Below, one piece after another: positions 52,852 to 62,910 of a stretch of 64,000 bases of DNA. A program made the position numbers and the translations under genes. Source of the DNA: Pseudomonas nitroreducens (GTDB lineage: Bacteria; Pseudomonadota; Gammaproteobacteria; Pseudomonadales; Pseudomonadaceae); assembly GCF_024170165.1 (NCBI RefSeq), contig NZ_JALJXP010000014.1, forward strand, positions 1 to 64,000. Reading direction: 5' to 3'. Each line of letters opens with the position of its first letter. The first letter of the stretch is position 1. The notes under the pieces were generated by a model that saw only the letters and a program-made list of their open reading frames with translations, ran no database searches and was not told the origin of the DNA.

Positions 52852-53850
52852 TCAGGCTTCCTTCTGTTCGTACTGGCGCCGGTAATGATTCGGTGAGAGC
52901 CCGGTGTGCTGTCTGAACAGGCGCGCGAAGAAGCTGGCATCGTCGTAGCCGACTTCATAGCTGATGGTCTTGATGCTCTTGCGGCTGGTGGACAGCAGGT
53001 TGCGCGCGGTCTCGATGCGCAGGCGCTGCAGGTAGTGCAGCGGCTTGTCGCCGGTGGCCGCCTGAAAGCGCCGCATGAAGTTGCGGATGCTCATGCCGTG
53101 TTCGCGGGCCACGTCCTCGAAGCGGAACTTGTCGCAGAAGTGCTCCTCCAGCCAGTGCTGGATCTGCAGGATCGCCGGGTCGTGGTGCAGCTTCTGCCCG
53201 CCGAACCCCAGGCGGCCCGGCGTGTAGGTGCGCTGTACCTCGTAGAGGATGTCGCGGGCCACGCCCTGTGCCACGGTGGCGCCGCAGAAGTGCTCGATCA
53301 GGTAGATGTACAGGTCGCGCACAGAGGTCAGGCCGCTGGCGCTGTAGATGTTGTCGGCGTCGGCGATGTGCTTGTCCTGGTTGAGCAGCACCCTGGGGTA
53401 GCGTTCGGCGAATTCGCGGAAGAAGCGCCAGTAGGTAGTCGCTTCCTTGCCGTCGAGCAGGCCGGCCTCGGCCAGCCAGAACACTCCCGAGACCTCGCCG
53501 CACAGCACGCAGCCGGCCGCATGGCGCTCGCGCAGCCAGGGCATCACCTGCGGGTAGAGGGTCAGCAGTTCGTCGAAATCGCCCCAGAAGGCCGGGAGGA
53601 TGACCAGTTCCGGCTCGTCGAGGGCGCCGTGTACCGGCAGCAGGTCGCCGCTGAAGCTCATCACCGGCTGGCCGTCGGGGCTGACGATGCGGGTCTCGAA
53701 GCTGGGCTGCAGGCCGAGGCCCTGCTGGCGGCCATGACGCAGGGCGGCCATGTGGAAGAAGTCCCTGGCCTGCATCAGGGTGGAGCCGAACACGCCATGG
53801 GTGGCGAGGATGCTGACGCGGCGCAGCACGCGGGAAGCTGGGTTGGGCAT
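52852..53850 (-). CDS. GlxA-type AraC-family transcriptional regulator
   Basis: A 332-residue regulator with an N-terminal DJ-1/PfpI-like domain (about 10-195, including CGEVSGVFWLAEAGLLDG) and a C-terminal AraC HTH (about 230-325: FRFEDVAREHGMSIRNFMRRF and SIKTISYEVGYDDASFFARLFR). The position of the DJ-1 nucleophile is occupied in CVLCGEVSGVF, but ligand binding is not known. It is divergent from the acyl-CoA dehydrogenase gene, a natural target. Confidence 0.9.
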   Translation of the reverse strand: MPNPASRVLRRVSILATHGVFGSTLMQARDFFHMAALRHGRQQGLGLQPSFETRIVSPDGQPVMSFSGDLLPVHGALDEPELVILPAFWGDFDELLTLYPQVMPWLRERHAAGCVLCGEVSGVFWLAEAGLLDGKEATTYWRFFREFAERYPRVLLNQDKHIADADNIYSASGLTSVRDLYIYLIEHFCGATVAQGVARDILYEVQRTYTPGRLGFGGQKLHHDPAILQIQHWLEEHFCDKFRFEDVAREHGMSIRNFMRRFQAATGDKPLHYLQRLRIETARNLLSTSRKSIKTISYEVGYDDASFFARLFRQHTGLSPNHYRRQYEQKEA

Positions 53851-54013
53851 CGGTTCTTGTACTTCTTATGGATGTCTTTGCATGACGCTAAAGCGGTCAT
53901 GATGCGGCTGGATCGTCTTATTTTTTGGCGAAAGTGTCCAGTGCAGAGCGGTTCGTGCTTGGCCTACAGTCGGCCTTCCAATAATTCCTACAACCGATCC
54001 GCAGGTGCACCGC

Positions 54014-55150
54014 ATGATTCCGAGAACCCTGTTCAGTTCCGACCACGAGCTGTTCCGCGACAGCGTCCGCAAGTTCCTCGAACAGGAGGCGGTGCCCTTC
54101 CACGCCCAGTGGGAGAAGGACGGTCACGTCGACCGCCAGCTGTGGAACAAGGCCGGTGAAGCCGGGATGCTCTGCTCGCACCTGCCCGAGGCCTACGGCG
54201 GCATGGCGGCGGACTTCCTCTACAGCGCCGTGGTGATCGAGGAAATCGGTCGCCTGGGCCTGACCGGCATCGGCTTCTCGCTGCATTCGGACATCGTCGC
54301 GCCCTACATCCTTCACTACGGCAGCGAAGCGCTGAAGCAGCGCTACCTGCCGAAGCTGATTTCCGGCGAGATGGTCTCGGCCATCGCCATGACCGAGCCG
54401 GGCGCCGGCTCCGACCTGCAGGGCGTGAAGACCACTGCGGTACTGGATGGCGACGAGTACGTGATCAACGGTTCGAAGACCTTCATCACCAACGGCTGGC
54501 TGGCCGACCTGGTGATCGTGGTCGCCAAGACCGACCCCAAGGCCGGCGCCAAGGGCACCAGCCTGTTCCTGGTGGAGGCGGGGACGCCGGGCTTCAGCAA
54601 GGGCAAGCGCCTGGAAAAGGTCGGCATGAAGGCCCAGGACACCTCCGAGCTGTTCTTCCAGGATGTGCGCATCCCCAAGGAAAACCTGCTGGGCAAGGAC
54701 GGGCAGGGCTTCATCTACCTGATGCAGGAGCTGCCCCAGGAGCGCCTGACCGTGGCCCTCGGCGCCCTGGCTTCGGCCGAGGCCGCGCTGAAATGGACGC
54801 TGGACTACACCCGCGACCGCAAGGCTTTCGGCAAATCCGTCGCGGATTTCCAGAATACGCGCTTCAAGCTCGCGGAAATGGCCACCGAGATCCAGGTCGG
54901 CCGCGTGTTTGTTGACCGCTGCCTGGAGCAGCATCTGGAAGGCAAGCTGGATGTGCCTACGGCGGCGATGGCCAAGTACTGGACCACCGATCTGCAGTGC
55001 AAGGTGCTCGACGAGTGCGTGCAGCTGCACGGTGGCTACGGCTTCATGTGGGAGTACCCGATCGCCCGCGCCTGGGCCGACGCGCGGGTGCAGCGCATCT
55101 ATGCCGGCACCAACGAGATCATGAAGGAGATCATCGCCCGCGCACTGTAA
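54014..55150 (+). CDS. Acyl-CoA dehydrogenase, long-chain type by active site
   Basis: A 378-residue FAD enzyme oxidising acyl-CoA. FAD and substrate motifs are AMTEPGAGSDLQG and FITNGWLADLVIV. The usual catalytic Glu of the medium-chain type (YEGT) is replaced here by Ala in IYAGTNEI, while ELPQERL carries Glu243 at the site used by long-chain and isovaleryl enzymes. The start is ATG 54014; a GTG nine bases earlier is in frame. Divergent from the GlxA-type regulator; a terminator follows. Confidence 0.93.
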   Translation: MIPRTLFSSDHELFRDSVRKFLEQEAVPFHAQWEKDGHVDRQLWNKAGEAGMLCSHLPEAYGGMAADFLYSAVVIEEIGRLGLTGIGFSLHSDIVAPYILHYGSEALKQRYLPKLISGEMVSAIAMTEPGAGSDLQGVKTTAVLDGDEYVINGSKTFITNGWLADLVIVVAKTDPKAGAKGTSLFLVEAGTPGFSKGKRLEKVGMKAQDTSELFFQDVRIPKENLLGKDGQGFIYLMQELPQERLTVALGALASAEAALKWTLDYTRDRKAFGKSVADFQNTRFKLAEMATEIQVGRVFVDRCLEQHLEGKLDVPTAAMAKYWTTDLQCKVLDECVQLHGGYGFMWEYPIARAWADARVQRIYAGTNEIMKEIIARAL

Positions 55151-55162
55151 ATGGCGCGGACG

Positions 55163-55189
55163 AAAAAGCCCGGCATTGGCCGGGCTTTT
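55163..55189 (+). terminator. Bidirectional terminator between acyl-CoA dehydrogenase and tas
   Basis: AAAAGCCCGGC, loop ATTG, GCCGGGCTTTT; T-runs on both strands. Confidence 0.85.
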
Positions 55190-55205
55190 CGTTTCACGCA
55201 GGCGA

Positions 55206-56243
55206 TCAGGGCGCCGGGTTCGGCTGGTCCTTGTGGATCGCCTCGATGCCGGCCAGCACCTCGTCGGAGAGCTGCAGGTCGAAGCTGCCGAGGTTCGCCT
55301 CCAACTGCTCGAGGCTGGTCGCACCGATGATATTGCTGGTCACGAACGGCCGGCTGGTGACGAAGGCCAGGGCCATCTGCGCCGGGTCCAGGCCGTGCTC
55401 GCGGGCCAGGTTCACGTAGCGGTCGCAGGCGCTGGCGGTCTGCGGGTTGGTGTAGCGGGTGAAGCGGCTGAACAGGGTGATCCGCGCATTGGCTGGGCGC
55501 GCGCCGCCGAAGTACTTGCCCGAGAGCATGCCGAAGGCCAGCGGCGAGTAGGCCAGCAGGCCGATCTGCTCGCGGATGGCGATTTCCGCCAGGCCCACTT
55601 CGAAGCTGCGGTTGAGCAGGTTGTAGGGGTTCTGGATCGACACGGCGCGCGGCCAGCCGCGCTCCTGGGCGATCTGCAGGAAGCGCATGGTGCCCCAGGG
55701 TGTCTCGTTGGACAGGCCGACATGGCGGATCTTGCCGGCGCGGACCTGCTCGTCGAGCGCTTCCAGGGTGTCTTCCAGTGCGGTGAAGTCTTCTTCCTTG
55801 TGCTGGTAGCCCAGCTGGCCGAAGAAATTGGTGCTGCGCTCGGGCCAGTGCAGTTGGTAGAGGTCGATCCAGTCGGTTTGCAGGCGCTTCAGGCTGCCGT
55901 CCAGTGCTGCGACGATGTTCTTGCGGTCGAGCCGGGGCTGGCCATCGCGGATATGGCTGATGGAGTTGCCTGGGCCTGCGATCTTGCTGGCGAGTACCCA
56001 GTCGGCGCGGTCACCGCGCTTCGCGAACCAGTTGCCGATGATCTGTTCGGTGCGGGTATAGGTCTCCGCGCGCGGCGGTACCGGGTACATCTCGGCGGTA
56101 TCGATGAAATTCAGACCGGCGGCCTTGGCCCTCTCGATCTGGACGAAGGCTTCGCTTTCGCTGTTCTGCTCGCCCCAGGTCATGGTCCCCAGGCAGAGGG
56201 CGCTGACTTTCAGTTCGGTGCGGCCTAGCGGGCGGTACTCCAT
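55206..56243 (-). CDS. tas: Aldo/keto reductase, Tas type
   Basis: A 345-residue NADPH-dependent aldo/keto reductase very close in motif order to E. coli Tas: LCLGTMTWGEQNSE, FIDTAEMYPVPPRAETY, DLYQLHWPERSTNFFGQLGY, SIQNPYNLLNRSFEVGLAE. Catalytic Tyr is in AEMYPV and Lys in VLASKIAG. Tas can restore tyrosine prototrophy in E. coli under starvation; the physiological substrate is unknown. ATG 56243 is the family start. Confidence 0.92.
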   Translation of the reverse strand: MEYRPLGRTELKVSALCLGTMTWGEQNSESEAFVQIERAKAAGLNFIDTAEMYPVPPRAETYTRTEQIIGNWFAKRGDRADWVLASKIAGPGNSISHIRDGQPRLDRKNIVAALDGSLKRLQTDWIDLYQLHWPERSTNFFGQLGYQHKEEDFTALEDTLEALDEQVRAGKIRHVGLSNETPWGTMRFLQIAQERGWPRAVSIQNPYNLLNRSFEVGLAEIAIREQIGLLAYSPLAFGMLSGKYFGGARPANARITLFSRFTRYTNPQTASACDRYVNLAREHGLDPAQMALAFVTSRPFVTSNIIGATSLEQLEANLGSFDLQLSDEVLAGIEAIHKDQPNPAP

Positions 56244-56420
56244 GCAGCTCTCCTCATGAAAACAAGTGCGTAAGACGGTTGAAAATTCTGCCGGAATCTG
56301 CATAATTCCGCAGCCTTTCATCGGTGGGGGATGCCAAAGCCTGCCGATCGATACATCTAGTCGTTACGGACGCACACCGACCCGAGCCCCAATTCGTGTC
56401 TGTCTTCGGCTGTCCTTGAC

Positions 56421-56449
56421 TTGTCAAGGCAACCACTGTCCAGTAAGAT
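56421..56449 (+). promoter_or_regulatory. Predicted strong promoter of rplM-rpsI
   Basis: TTGTCA (56421-56426), 17-bp spacer, TAAGAT (56444-56449), predicting a leader of about 35 bases. No r-protein-binding leader structure was obvious. Confidence 0.55.
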
Positions 56450-56489
56450 TCGCCGTCTTATTTTCAGGCGGCCCCTGAGGCTATAACGA

Positions 56490-56918
56490 ATGAAAACTTA
56501 TACCGCGAAACCAGAAACTGTTAAGCGCGACTGGTTCGTCGTCGACGCTGCTGGCCTGACCCTGGGTCGTCTGGCTACCGAAATTGCTACCCGCCTGCGC
56601 GGCAAGCACAAGCCGGAATACACCCCGCACGTTGACACCGGCGACTACATCGTCGTCATCAACGCCGAGCAGGTTCGTGTCACTGGCGCCAAAGCTACCG
56701 ACAAGATGTACTACCATCACTCGGGCTTCCCGGGCGGTATCAAGTCGATCAACTTCGAGAAGCTGATCGCCAAGGCTCCTGAGCGTGTTATCGAGACTGC
56801 CGTCAAAGGCATGCTGCCGAAGAACCCGCTGGGCCGCGACATGTACCGCAAGCTGAAAGTGTACAAGGGTGCCAACCACCCGCACACCGCTCAGCAGCCT
56901 CAAGAACTGAAGATTTAA
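56490..56918 (+). CDS. rplM: 50S ribosomal protein L13
   Basis: Ribosomal protein L13, 142 residues, an early assembly protein of the large subunit. [22 protein letters not shown] and [18 protein letters not shown]-type stretches are typical. Codon use shifts toward GCT, CGT and GTT relative to neighbours, as in highly expressed genes. First gene of rplM-rpsI, 14 bases before rpsI. Confidence 0.98.
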   Translation: MKTYTAKPETVKRDWFVVDAAGLTLGRLATEIATRLRGKHKPEYTPHVDTGDYIVVINAEQVRVTGAKATDKMYYHHSGFPGGIKSINFEKLIAKAPERVIETAVKGMLPKNPLGRDMYRKLKVYKGANHPHTAQQPQELKI

Positions 56919-56932
56919 CGGGATAGCTCATT

Positions 56933-57325
56933 ATGTCGGCGACTCAAAATTACGGCACTGGCCGTCGTAAGACCGCTACCGCTCGCGTCTTCCTGCGTCC
57001 GGGTACTGGCAAAATCTCCATCAACAACCGCTCCATCGAGCAGTTCTTCGGTCGTGAGACCGCTCGCATGGTTGTCCGTCAGCCGCTCGAGCTGACCGAG
57101 AACACCGAGAAGTTCGATATCTACGTTACCGTCGTTGGCGGTGGTGTAAGCGGCCAGGCCGGTGCGATCCGTCACGGTATCACCCGCGCTCTGATCGAGT
57201 ACGACGAGACCCTGCGCAGCTCGCTGCGTAAAGCCGGCTACGTCACTCGCGATGCTCGCGAAGTTGAACGTAAGAAAGTCGGTCTGCGCAAAGCGCGTAA
57301 GCGTCCGCAGTACTCCAAGCGTTAA
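56933..57325 (+). CDS. rpsI: 30S ribosomal protein S9
   Basis: Ribosomal protein S9, 130 residues, whose basic C-terminal tail ([14 protein letters not shown]) reaches the decoding site t[22 protein letters not shown] is the family N-terminus. A strong terminator follows at 57338-57376. Confidence 0.98.
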   Translation: MSATQNYGTGRRKTATARVFLRPGTGKISINNRSIEQFFGRETARMVVRQPLELTENTEKFDIYVTVVGGGVSGQAGAIRHGITRALIEYDETLRSSLRKAGYVTRDAREVERKKVGLRKARKRPQYSKR

Positions 57326-57337
57326 TACGACGCTTCG

Positions 57338-57376
57338 AAAAAAAACGCCCGGTTCCTTTGGACTGGGCGTTTTTTT
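57338..57376 (+). terminator. Rho-independent terminator after rpsI
   Basis: Eight A residues, CGCCC, an inner partly paired loop, GGGCG and seven T residues. Confidence 0.9.
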
Positions 57377-57466
57377 ATGTCTTCAATAAGTTCGTGCGGC
57401 AAGGTGTCGCATCCGCGCAAGCCGCGCGGCGCAAGGGTTCCAGGGGTTGCGTAACAGGCTATTACC

Positions 57467-57495
57467 TTGTCATCACAAGGGCTTTTCTTTACCAT
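57467..57495 (+). promoter_or_regulatory. Possible promoter of petABC
   Basis: TTGTCA (57467-57472), 17-bp spacer, TACCAT (57490-57495). Weak -10; the 250-bp gap holds nothing else I can name. Confidence 0.35.
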
Positions 57496-57575
57496 TTGGC
57501 GAATTTTTTGCGCGGCTCGAATTTTTACTTAAAAGCCTGATTTGAACAGGCTTGAAGCTGATGGGAGACGACTGA

Positions 57576-58166
57576 ATGAGTAATGACGGCGTGAATGCAG
57601 GCCGGCGTCGCTTCCTTGTCGCGGCCACTTCGGTGGTTGGTGCGGCAGGAGCGGTCGGAGCTGCGGTCCCGTTCGTGGGGTCATGGTTCCCTAGTGCCAA
57701 GGCGAAGGCTGCCGGCGCGCCGGTGAAGGTCAACGTAGGGAAGATCGAGCCGGGCCAGCAGGTCATCGCCGAATGGCGTGGCAAGCCGGTATTCCTGGTG
57801 CATCGCACCAAGGAAATGCTCGACGCGCTGCCGACCCTGGATGGGCAACTGGCTGACCCCGAGTCGAAGGCTTCGGACCAACCGCCCTATGTCGATCCCA
57901 AAGTGCGTTCGATCAAGCCGGAACTGGCCGTGATCGTCGGCATCTGCACCCACCTGGGCTGCTCGCCGACCTTCCGCCCGGAAGTCGCTCCCGCAGACCT
58001 CGGTCCGGACTGGAAAGGTGGCTACTTCTGCCCGTGCCACGGCTCCCATTACGACCTCGCCGGCCGCGTTTACAAGGGACAGCCCGCGCCCCTGAACCTG
58101 CCGATTCCGCCTTATTCGCTTGATGGTGACGAGTTGACCATCGGTGTGGACCAGGAGAAAGCCTGA
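57576..58166 (+). CDS. petA: Ubiquinol-cytochrome c reductase Rieske iron-sulfur subunit
   Basis: Rieske protein of complex III, 196 residues, passing one electron from ubiquinol to cytochrome c1. A Tat-type N-terminus (RRRFLVAAT) precedes a membrane helix. The [2Fe-2S] ligands are Cys124 and His126 in CTHLGC and Cys152 and His155 in CPCHGS; Cys129 and Cys154 form the stabilising disulfide. TGATG overlap with petB. Confidence 0.97.
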   Translation: MSNDGVNAGRRRFLVAATSVVGAAGAVGAAVPFVGSWFPSAKAKAAGAPVKVNVGKIEPGQQVIAEWRGKPVFLVHRTKEMLDALPTLDGQLADPESKASDQPPYVDPKVRSIKPELAVIVGICTHLGCSPTFRPEVAPADLGPDWKGGYFCPCHGSHYDLAGRVYKGQPAPLNLPIPPYSLDGDELTIGVDQEKA

Positions 58167-59377
58167 TGAACAAGTTCATGGCTTGGGTCGATGCCCGCTT
58201 CCCCGCGACCAAGATGTGGGAAGACCATCTGAGCAAGTACTACGCCCCGAAGAACTTCAACTTCTGGTACTTCTTCGGCTCCCTCGCACTGCTCGTCCTG
58301 GTTAACCAGATCCTCACCGGTATCTGGCTGACCATGAGCTTCACTCCGTCGGCCGAAGAAGCTTTCGCGTCCGTCGAGTACATCATGCGAGATGTAGATT
58401 ACGGCTGGATTATCCGCTACATGCACTCCACCGGTGCATCGGCGTTCTTCGTGGTCGTCTACCTGCACATGTTCCGTGGCCTGCTGTACGGTTCGTACCA
58501 GAAGCCCCGCGAGCTGGTGTGGATCTTCGGCATGCTGATCTACCTCGCCCTGATGGCCGAGGCCTTCATGGGCTACCTGCTGCCCTGGGGCCAGATGTCC
58601 TACTGGGGTGCCCAGGTGATCATCTCGCTGTTCGGCGCCATCCCGGTCGTTGGCGAAGACCTGGCCCAGTGGATCCGTGGTGACTTCCTGATCTCCGGCA
58701 TCACCCTGAACCGCTTCTTCGCCCTGCACGTGATCGCGCTGCCGATCGTCCTGCTCGGCCTGGTCGTGCTGCACATCCTGGCGCTGCACGAAGTCGGCTC
58801 GAACAACCCCGACGGCGTGGACATCAAGAAGAAGAAGGACGAGAACGGCATCCCGCTGGATGGCATCCCGTTCCATCCGTACTACACCGTGAAAGACATC
58901 GTCGGTGTCGTGGTCTTCCTGTTCGTCTTCTGCACCGTGATCTTCTTCTTCCCGGAAATGGGCGGTTTCTTCCTCGAGAAGCCCAACTTCGAGATGGCGA
59001 ACCAGTTCAAGACCCCTGAGCACATCGCTCCGGTTTGGTACTTCACGCCGTTCTACGCCATCCTGCGCGCCGTTCCGGACAAGCTGATGGGCGTCATCGC
59101 CATGGGCGCCGCCATCGCCGTGCTGTTCGTGCTGCCGTGGCTGGACCGTAGCCCGGTTCGCTCGATCCGCTACAAGGGCTGGCTGAGCAAGATCTGGCTG
59201 GTGATCTTCGCGGTGTCCTTCGTGATCCTCGGCTACTACGGCTCGCAAGCGCCGTCGCCGCTGGGCACCACGCTGTCCCGCCTGTGCACCATTCTGTATT
59301 TCGCCTTCTTCATCCTGATGCCGTTCTACACCCGGATGGAGAAAACCAAACCGGTTCCGGAAAGGGTGACTGGCTGA
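58166..59377 (+). CDS. petB: Ubiquinol-cytochrome c reductase cytochrome b
   Basis: Cytochrome b of complex III, 403 residues, with about eight to nine membrane helices binding two b hemes and the quinol and quinone sites. HSTGASAFFVVVYLHMFRG supplies heme histidines; ALLPWGQMSYW-like (YLLPWGQMSYWGAQV) and PVWYFTPFYAILRAVP contain the PEWY-equivalent quinol site, here PVWY. One continuous b subunit, as in Pseudomonas. It overlaps petA and petC by one base each. Confidence 0.97.
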   Translation: MNKFMAWVDARFPATKMWEDHLSKYYAPKNFNFWYFFGSLALLVLVNQILTGIWLTMSFTPSAEEAFASVEYIMRDVDYGWIIRYMHSTGASAFFVVVYLHMFRGLLYGSYQKPRELVWIFGMLIYLALMAEAFMGYLLPWGQMSYWGAQVIISLFGAIPVVGEDLAQWIRGDFLISGITLNRFFALHVIALPIVLLGLVVLHILALHEVGSNNPDGVDIKKKKDENGIPLDGIPFHPYYTVKDIVGVVVFLFVFCTVIFFFPEMGGFFLEKPNFEMANQFKTPEHIAPVWYFTPFYAILRAVPDKLMGVIAMGAAIAVLFVLPWLDRSPVRSIRYKGWLSKIWLVIFAVSFVILGYYGSQAPSPLGTTLSRLCTILYFAFFILMPFYTRMEKTKPVPERVTG

Positions 59378-60159
59378 TGAAAAAGCAATTCGCTGCATTT
59401 GTTCTGGCTCTGCTGCCTGTCTTCGGCTTCGCCGCCGAAGGCCATGGCCCGGCCCTGGATCGTGTCGATATCGACCTGACCGACAAGGCCGCCATGCAGG
59501 ATGGCGCGCGTACCTTCGCCAACTACTGCATGGGCTGCCACAGCGCCAAGTTCCAGCGTTATGAGCGTGTCGGCCGTGATCTGGGGATCCCGGAAGAGCT
59601 GATGATGAGCCACCTGGTGTTCACCGGTGCGAAGATCGGCGACCACATGGACATCGGCATGAAGCCGGCTGACGCCAAGGCATGGTTCGGCGCCGCGCCG
59701 CCGGACCTGACCCTGGTAGCCCGTGTGCGTGGTGCTGACTGGCTGTACACCTACCTGCGTTCGTTCTACGAAGATCCCAAGCGCCCGTGGGGCGTGAACA
59801 ACAAGATCTTCCCGAACGTCGGCATGCCGAACGTGCTGGTGAGCCTGCAGGGCCGCCAGGTCGTCGGTTGCAAGCAGGTTCAGGTCGTCGAGGATGGCAA
59901 GAAGCAGTACGATCCGCTGACCGGTACCCCGCTGACCCACGAGGCCTGCGACCAGCTGACCATCGTGCCGAAGTCCGGGCAGCTGACCGAAGCTCAGTTC
60001 GACGAAAAGGTAAAGAACCTGGTGACCTTCCTGGCTTATTCGGCTGACCCGAACAAGCTGGACTCTCACCGCATCGGCACCTACGTCCTGCTGTTCCTGG
60101 CCTTCTTCTTCGTATTCGCCTACCTGCTCAAGCGCGAATACTGGAAGGACGTGCACTAA
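59377..60159 (+). CDS. petC: Ubiquinol-cytochrome c reductase cytochrome c1
   Basis: Cytochrome c1, 260 residues, with a signal peptide (cleaved after FGFA), heme site CMGCH at 51-55 and a C-terminal membrane anchor (TYVLLFLAFFFVFAYLL). The axial Met is probably in the GMPNVLV or later region. Completes petABC; a strong hairpin terminator follows. Confidence 0.96.
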   Translation: MKKQFAAFVLALLPVFGFAAEGHGPALDRVDIDLTDKAAMQDGARTFANYCMGCHSAKFQRYERVGRDLGIPEELMMSHLVFTGAKIGDHMDIGMKPADAKAWFGAAPPDLTLVARVRGADWLYTYLRSFYEDPKRPWGVNNKIFPNVGMPNVLVSLQGRQVVGCKQVQVVEDGKKQYDPLTGTPLTHEACDQLTIVPKSGQLTEAQFDEKVKNLVTFLAYSADPNKLDSHRIGTYVLLFLAFFFVFAYLLKREYWKDVH

Positions 60160-60182
60160 GCACCACCCGTCGTAGTAACAAG

Positions 60183-60213
60183 CGCGCGCCCTACGGGGCG
60201 CGCGTGCGTTTTT
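60183..60213 (+). terminator. Rho-independent terminator after petC
   Basis: CGCGCGCCC, loop TACG, GGGCGCGCG, then a short GC stretch and five T residues. Confidence 0.75.
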
Positions 60214-60252
60214 CTACCTCCCACAAGAAGATCCTGCGAGGAGGCGCGCGGC

Positions 60253-60870
60253 ATGGCCGCAATCAACAAGCTCACCTGCTTCTCCGACCCTTCCTGCCAT
60301 TACAGCCATCGCGTGCGCCTGGTGCTGGCGGAGAAGAGCGTCGTCGCCGACATCATCGACGTACCCGCCGGCAACATCCCGGCCAAACTCGCCGAAGTAA
60401 ATCCCTATGGCAGCCTGCCGACCCTGGTGGATCGCGATCTCGCGCTCTACGAATCGACGGTGGTCATGGAATACCTCGACGAACGCTATCCGCATCCGCC
60501 GCTGCTGCCGGTCTACCCGGTGGCCCGCGCCAACAGCCGCCTGCTCGTGCACCGTATCCAGCGCGACTGGTGCAGCCTGGTGGACCGCATCCTGGACAAG
60601 CGCCAGAAGGAGGCCGAGCGTGCCTTGGCGCGCAAGGAATTGCGTGAGAGCCTGACGGGTGTTTCTCCGCTGTTCGCGGACAAGGCGTTCTTCCTCAGTG
60701 ACGAGCTGAGCCTGGTGGATTGCTGCTTGTTGCCGATCCTCTGGCGTCTGCCGATCCTGGGCATTGAGCTGCCGCGACCGGCGAAGCCTCTGCTGGATTA
60801 CATGGAGCGGAATTTTGCACGGGAAACTTTCCGTGCCAGCCTGTCCTCTATCGAACGTGATATGCGCTAA
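60253..60870 (+). CDS. sspA: Stringent starvation protein A
   Basis: RNA-polymerase-associated protein of glutathione-S-transferase fold, 205 residues, that changes transcription in stationary phase and starvation. It lacks the GST catalytic serine/tyrosine pocket; the thioredoxin-like half ([20 protein letters not shown]) is followed by the helical domain. In the P. aeruginosa relative it affects quorum sensing and virulence. 11 bases before sspB. Confidence 0.95.
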   Translation: MAAINKLTCFSDPSCHYSHRVRLVLAEKSVVADIIDVPAGNIPAKLAEVNPYGSLPTLVDRDLALYESTVVMEYLDERYPHPPLLPVYPVARANSRLLVHRIQRDWCSLVDRILDKRQKEAERALARKELRESLTGVSPLFADKAFFLSDELSLVDCCLLPILWRLPILGIELPRPAKPLLDYMERNFARETFRASLSSIERDMR

Positions 60871-60881
60871 GGAGCCTGATG

Positions 60882-61286
60882 ATGAACTCCAGTCGTCCCT
60901 ACCTCGTGCGAGCCCTCTATGAGTGGATCGTCGACAACGGCTGCACGCCGCATATCCTGGTGAATTCCGAGTATCCGGGCGTACGGGTGCCGCCGGGTTA
61001 TGCCAGCGACGGCCAGATCGTGCTCAATGTTTCGCCGACCGCGGTGCGCCATCTGCAGATGGACAACGAGGCGGTCAGCTTCGAAGGTCGCTTCGGTGGC
61101 GTCGCCCAGAGCCTTTATGTCCCGTCACAGGCGGTGATGGCCATCTATGCGCGGGAGAATGGCCAGGGCATGGTCTTCGACCTGGAACCGCCGGTACCCA
61201 CTGATGATGAGGATCTGCCCGATGACGGCCCCTCCGACGAGCCGCCACGCCCCAGCGGCCGCCCGAGTCTGAAGGTGGTGAAGTAA
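60882..61286 (+). CDS. sspB: ClpXP protease adaptor SspB
   Basis: Adaptor that binds ssrA-tagged or similar peptides and hands them to ClpXP, 134 residues. The substrate-binding domain (SRPYLVRALYEWIVDNGCTP, then GQIVLNVSPTAVRHLQMDN) is followed by a disordered acidic linker and the ClpX-binding tail GRPSLKVVK. Two ATGs adjoin (60879, 60882); the second is chosen for better spacing from GGAG at 60871. Confidence 0.93.
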   Translation: MNSSRPYLVRALYEWIVDNGCTPHILVNSEYPGVRVPPGYASDGQIVLNVSPTAVRHLQMDNEAVSFEGRFGGVAQSLYVPSQAVMAIYARENGQGMVFDLEPPVPTDDEDLPDDGPSDEPPRPSGRPSLKVVK

Positions 61287-61287
61287 T

Positions 61288-61316
61288 AAAAAAGGCGACC
61301 CGAGGGTCGCCTTTTT
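61288..61316 (+). terminator. Bidirectional terminator between sspB and dolP
   Basis: AAAAAAGGCGACC, short loop, GGTCGCCTTTTT; T-runs on both strands serve the convergent genes. Confidence 0.9.
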
Positions 61317-61335
61317 CATGCCTGCAATCGGGTGA

Positions 61336-62906
<1,571 letters not shown>

Positions 62907-62910
<4 letters not shown>

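Noticed and set aside
52906-54159. 417-residue plus-strand frame across the GlxA-type regulator
   Set aside because: It is antisense to an intact DJ-1/AraC regulator and ends inside the acyl-CoA dehydrogenase gene in another frame.
57377-57575. Possible small RNA between rpsI and petA
   Set aside because: Only a weak promoter and no independent terminator are visible; it is better read as the petABC leader.
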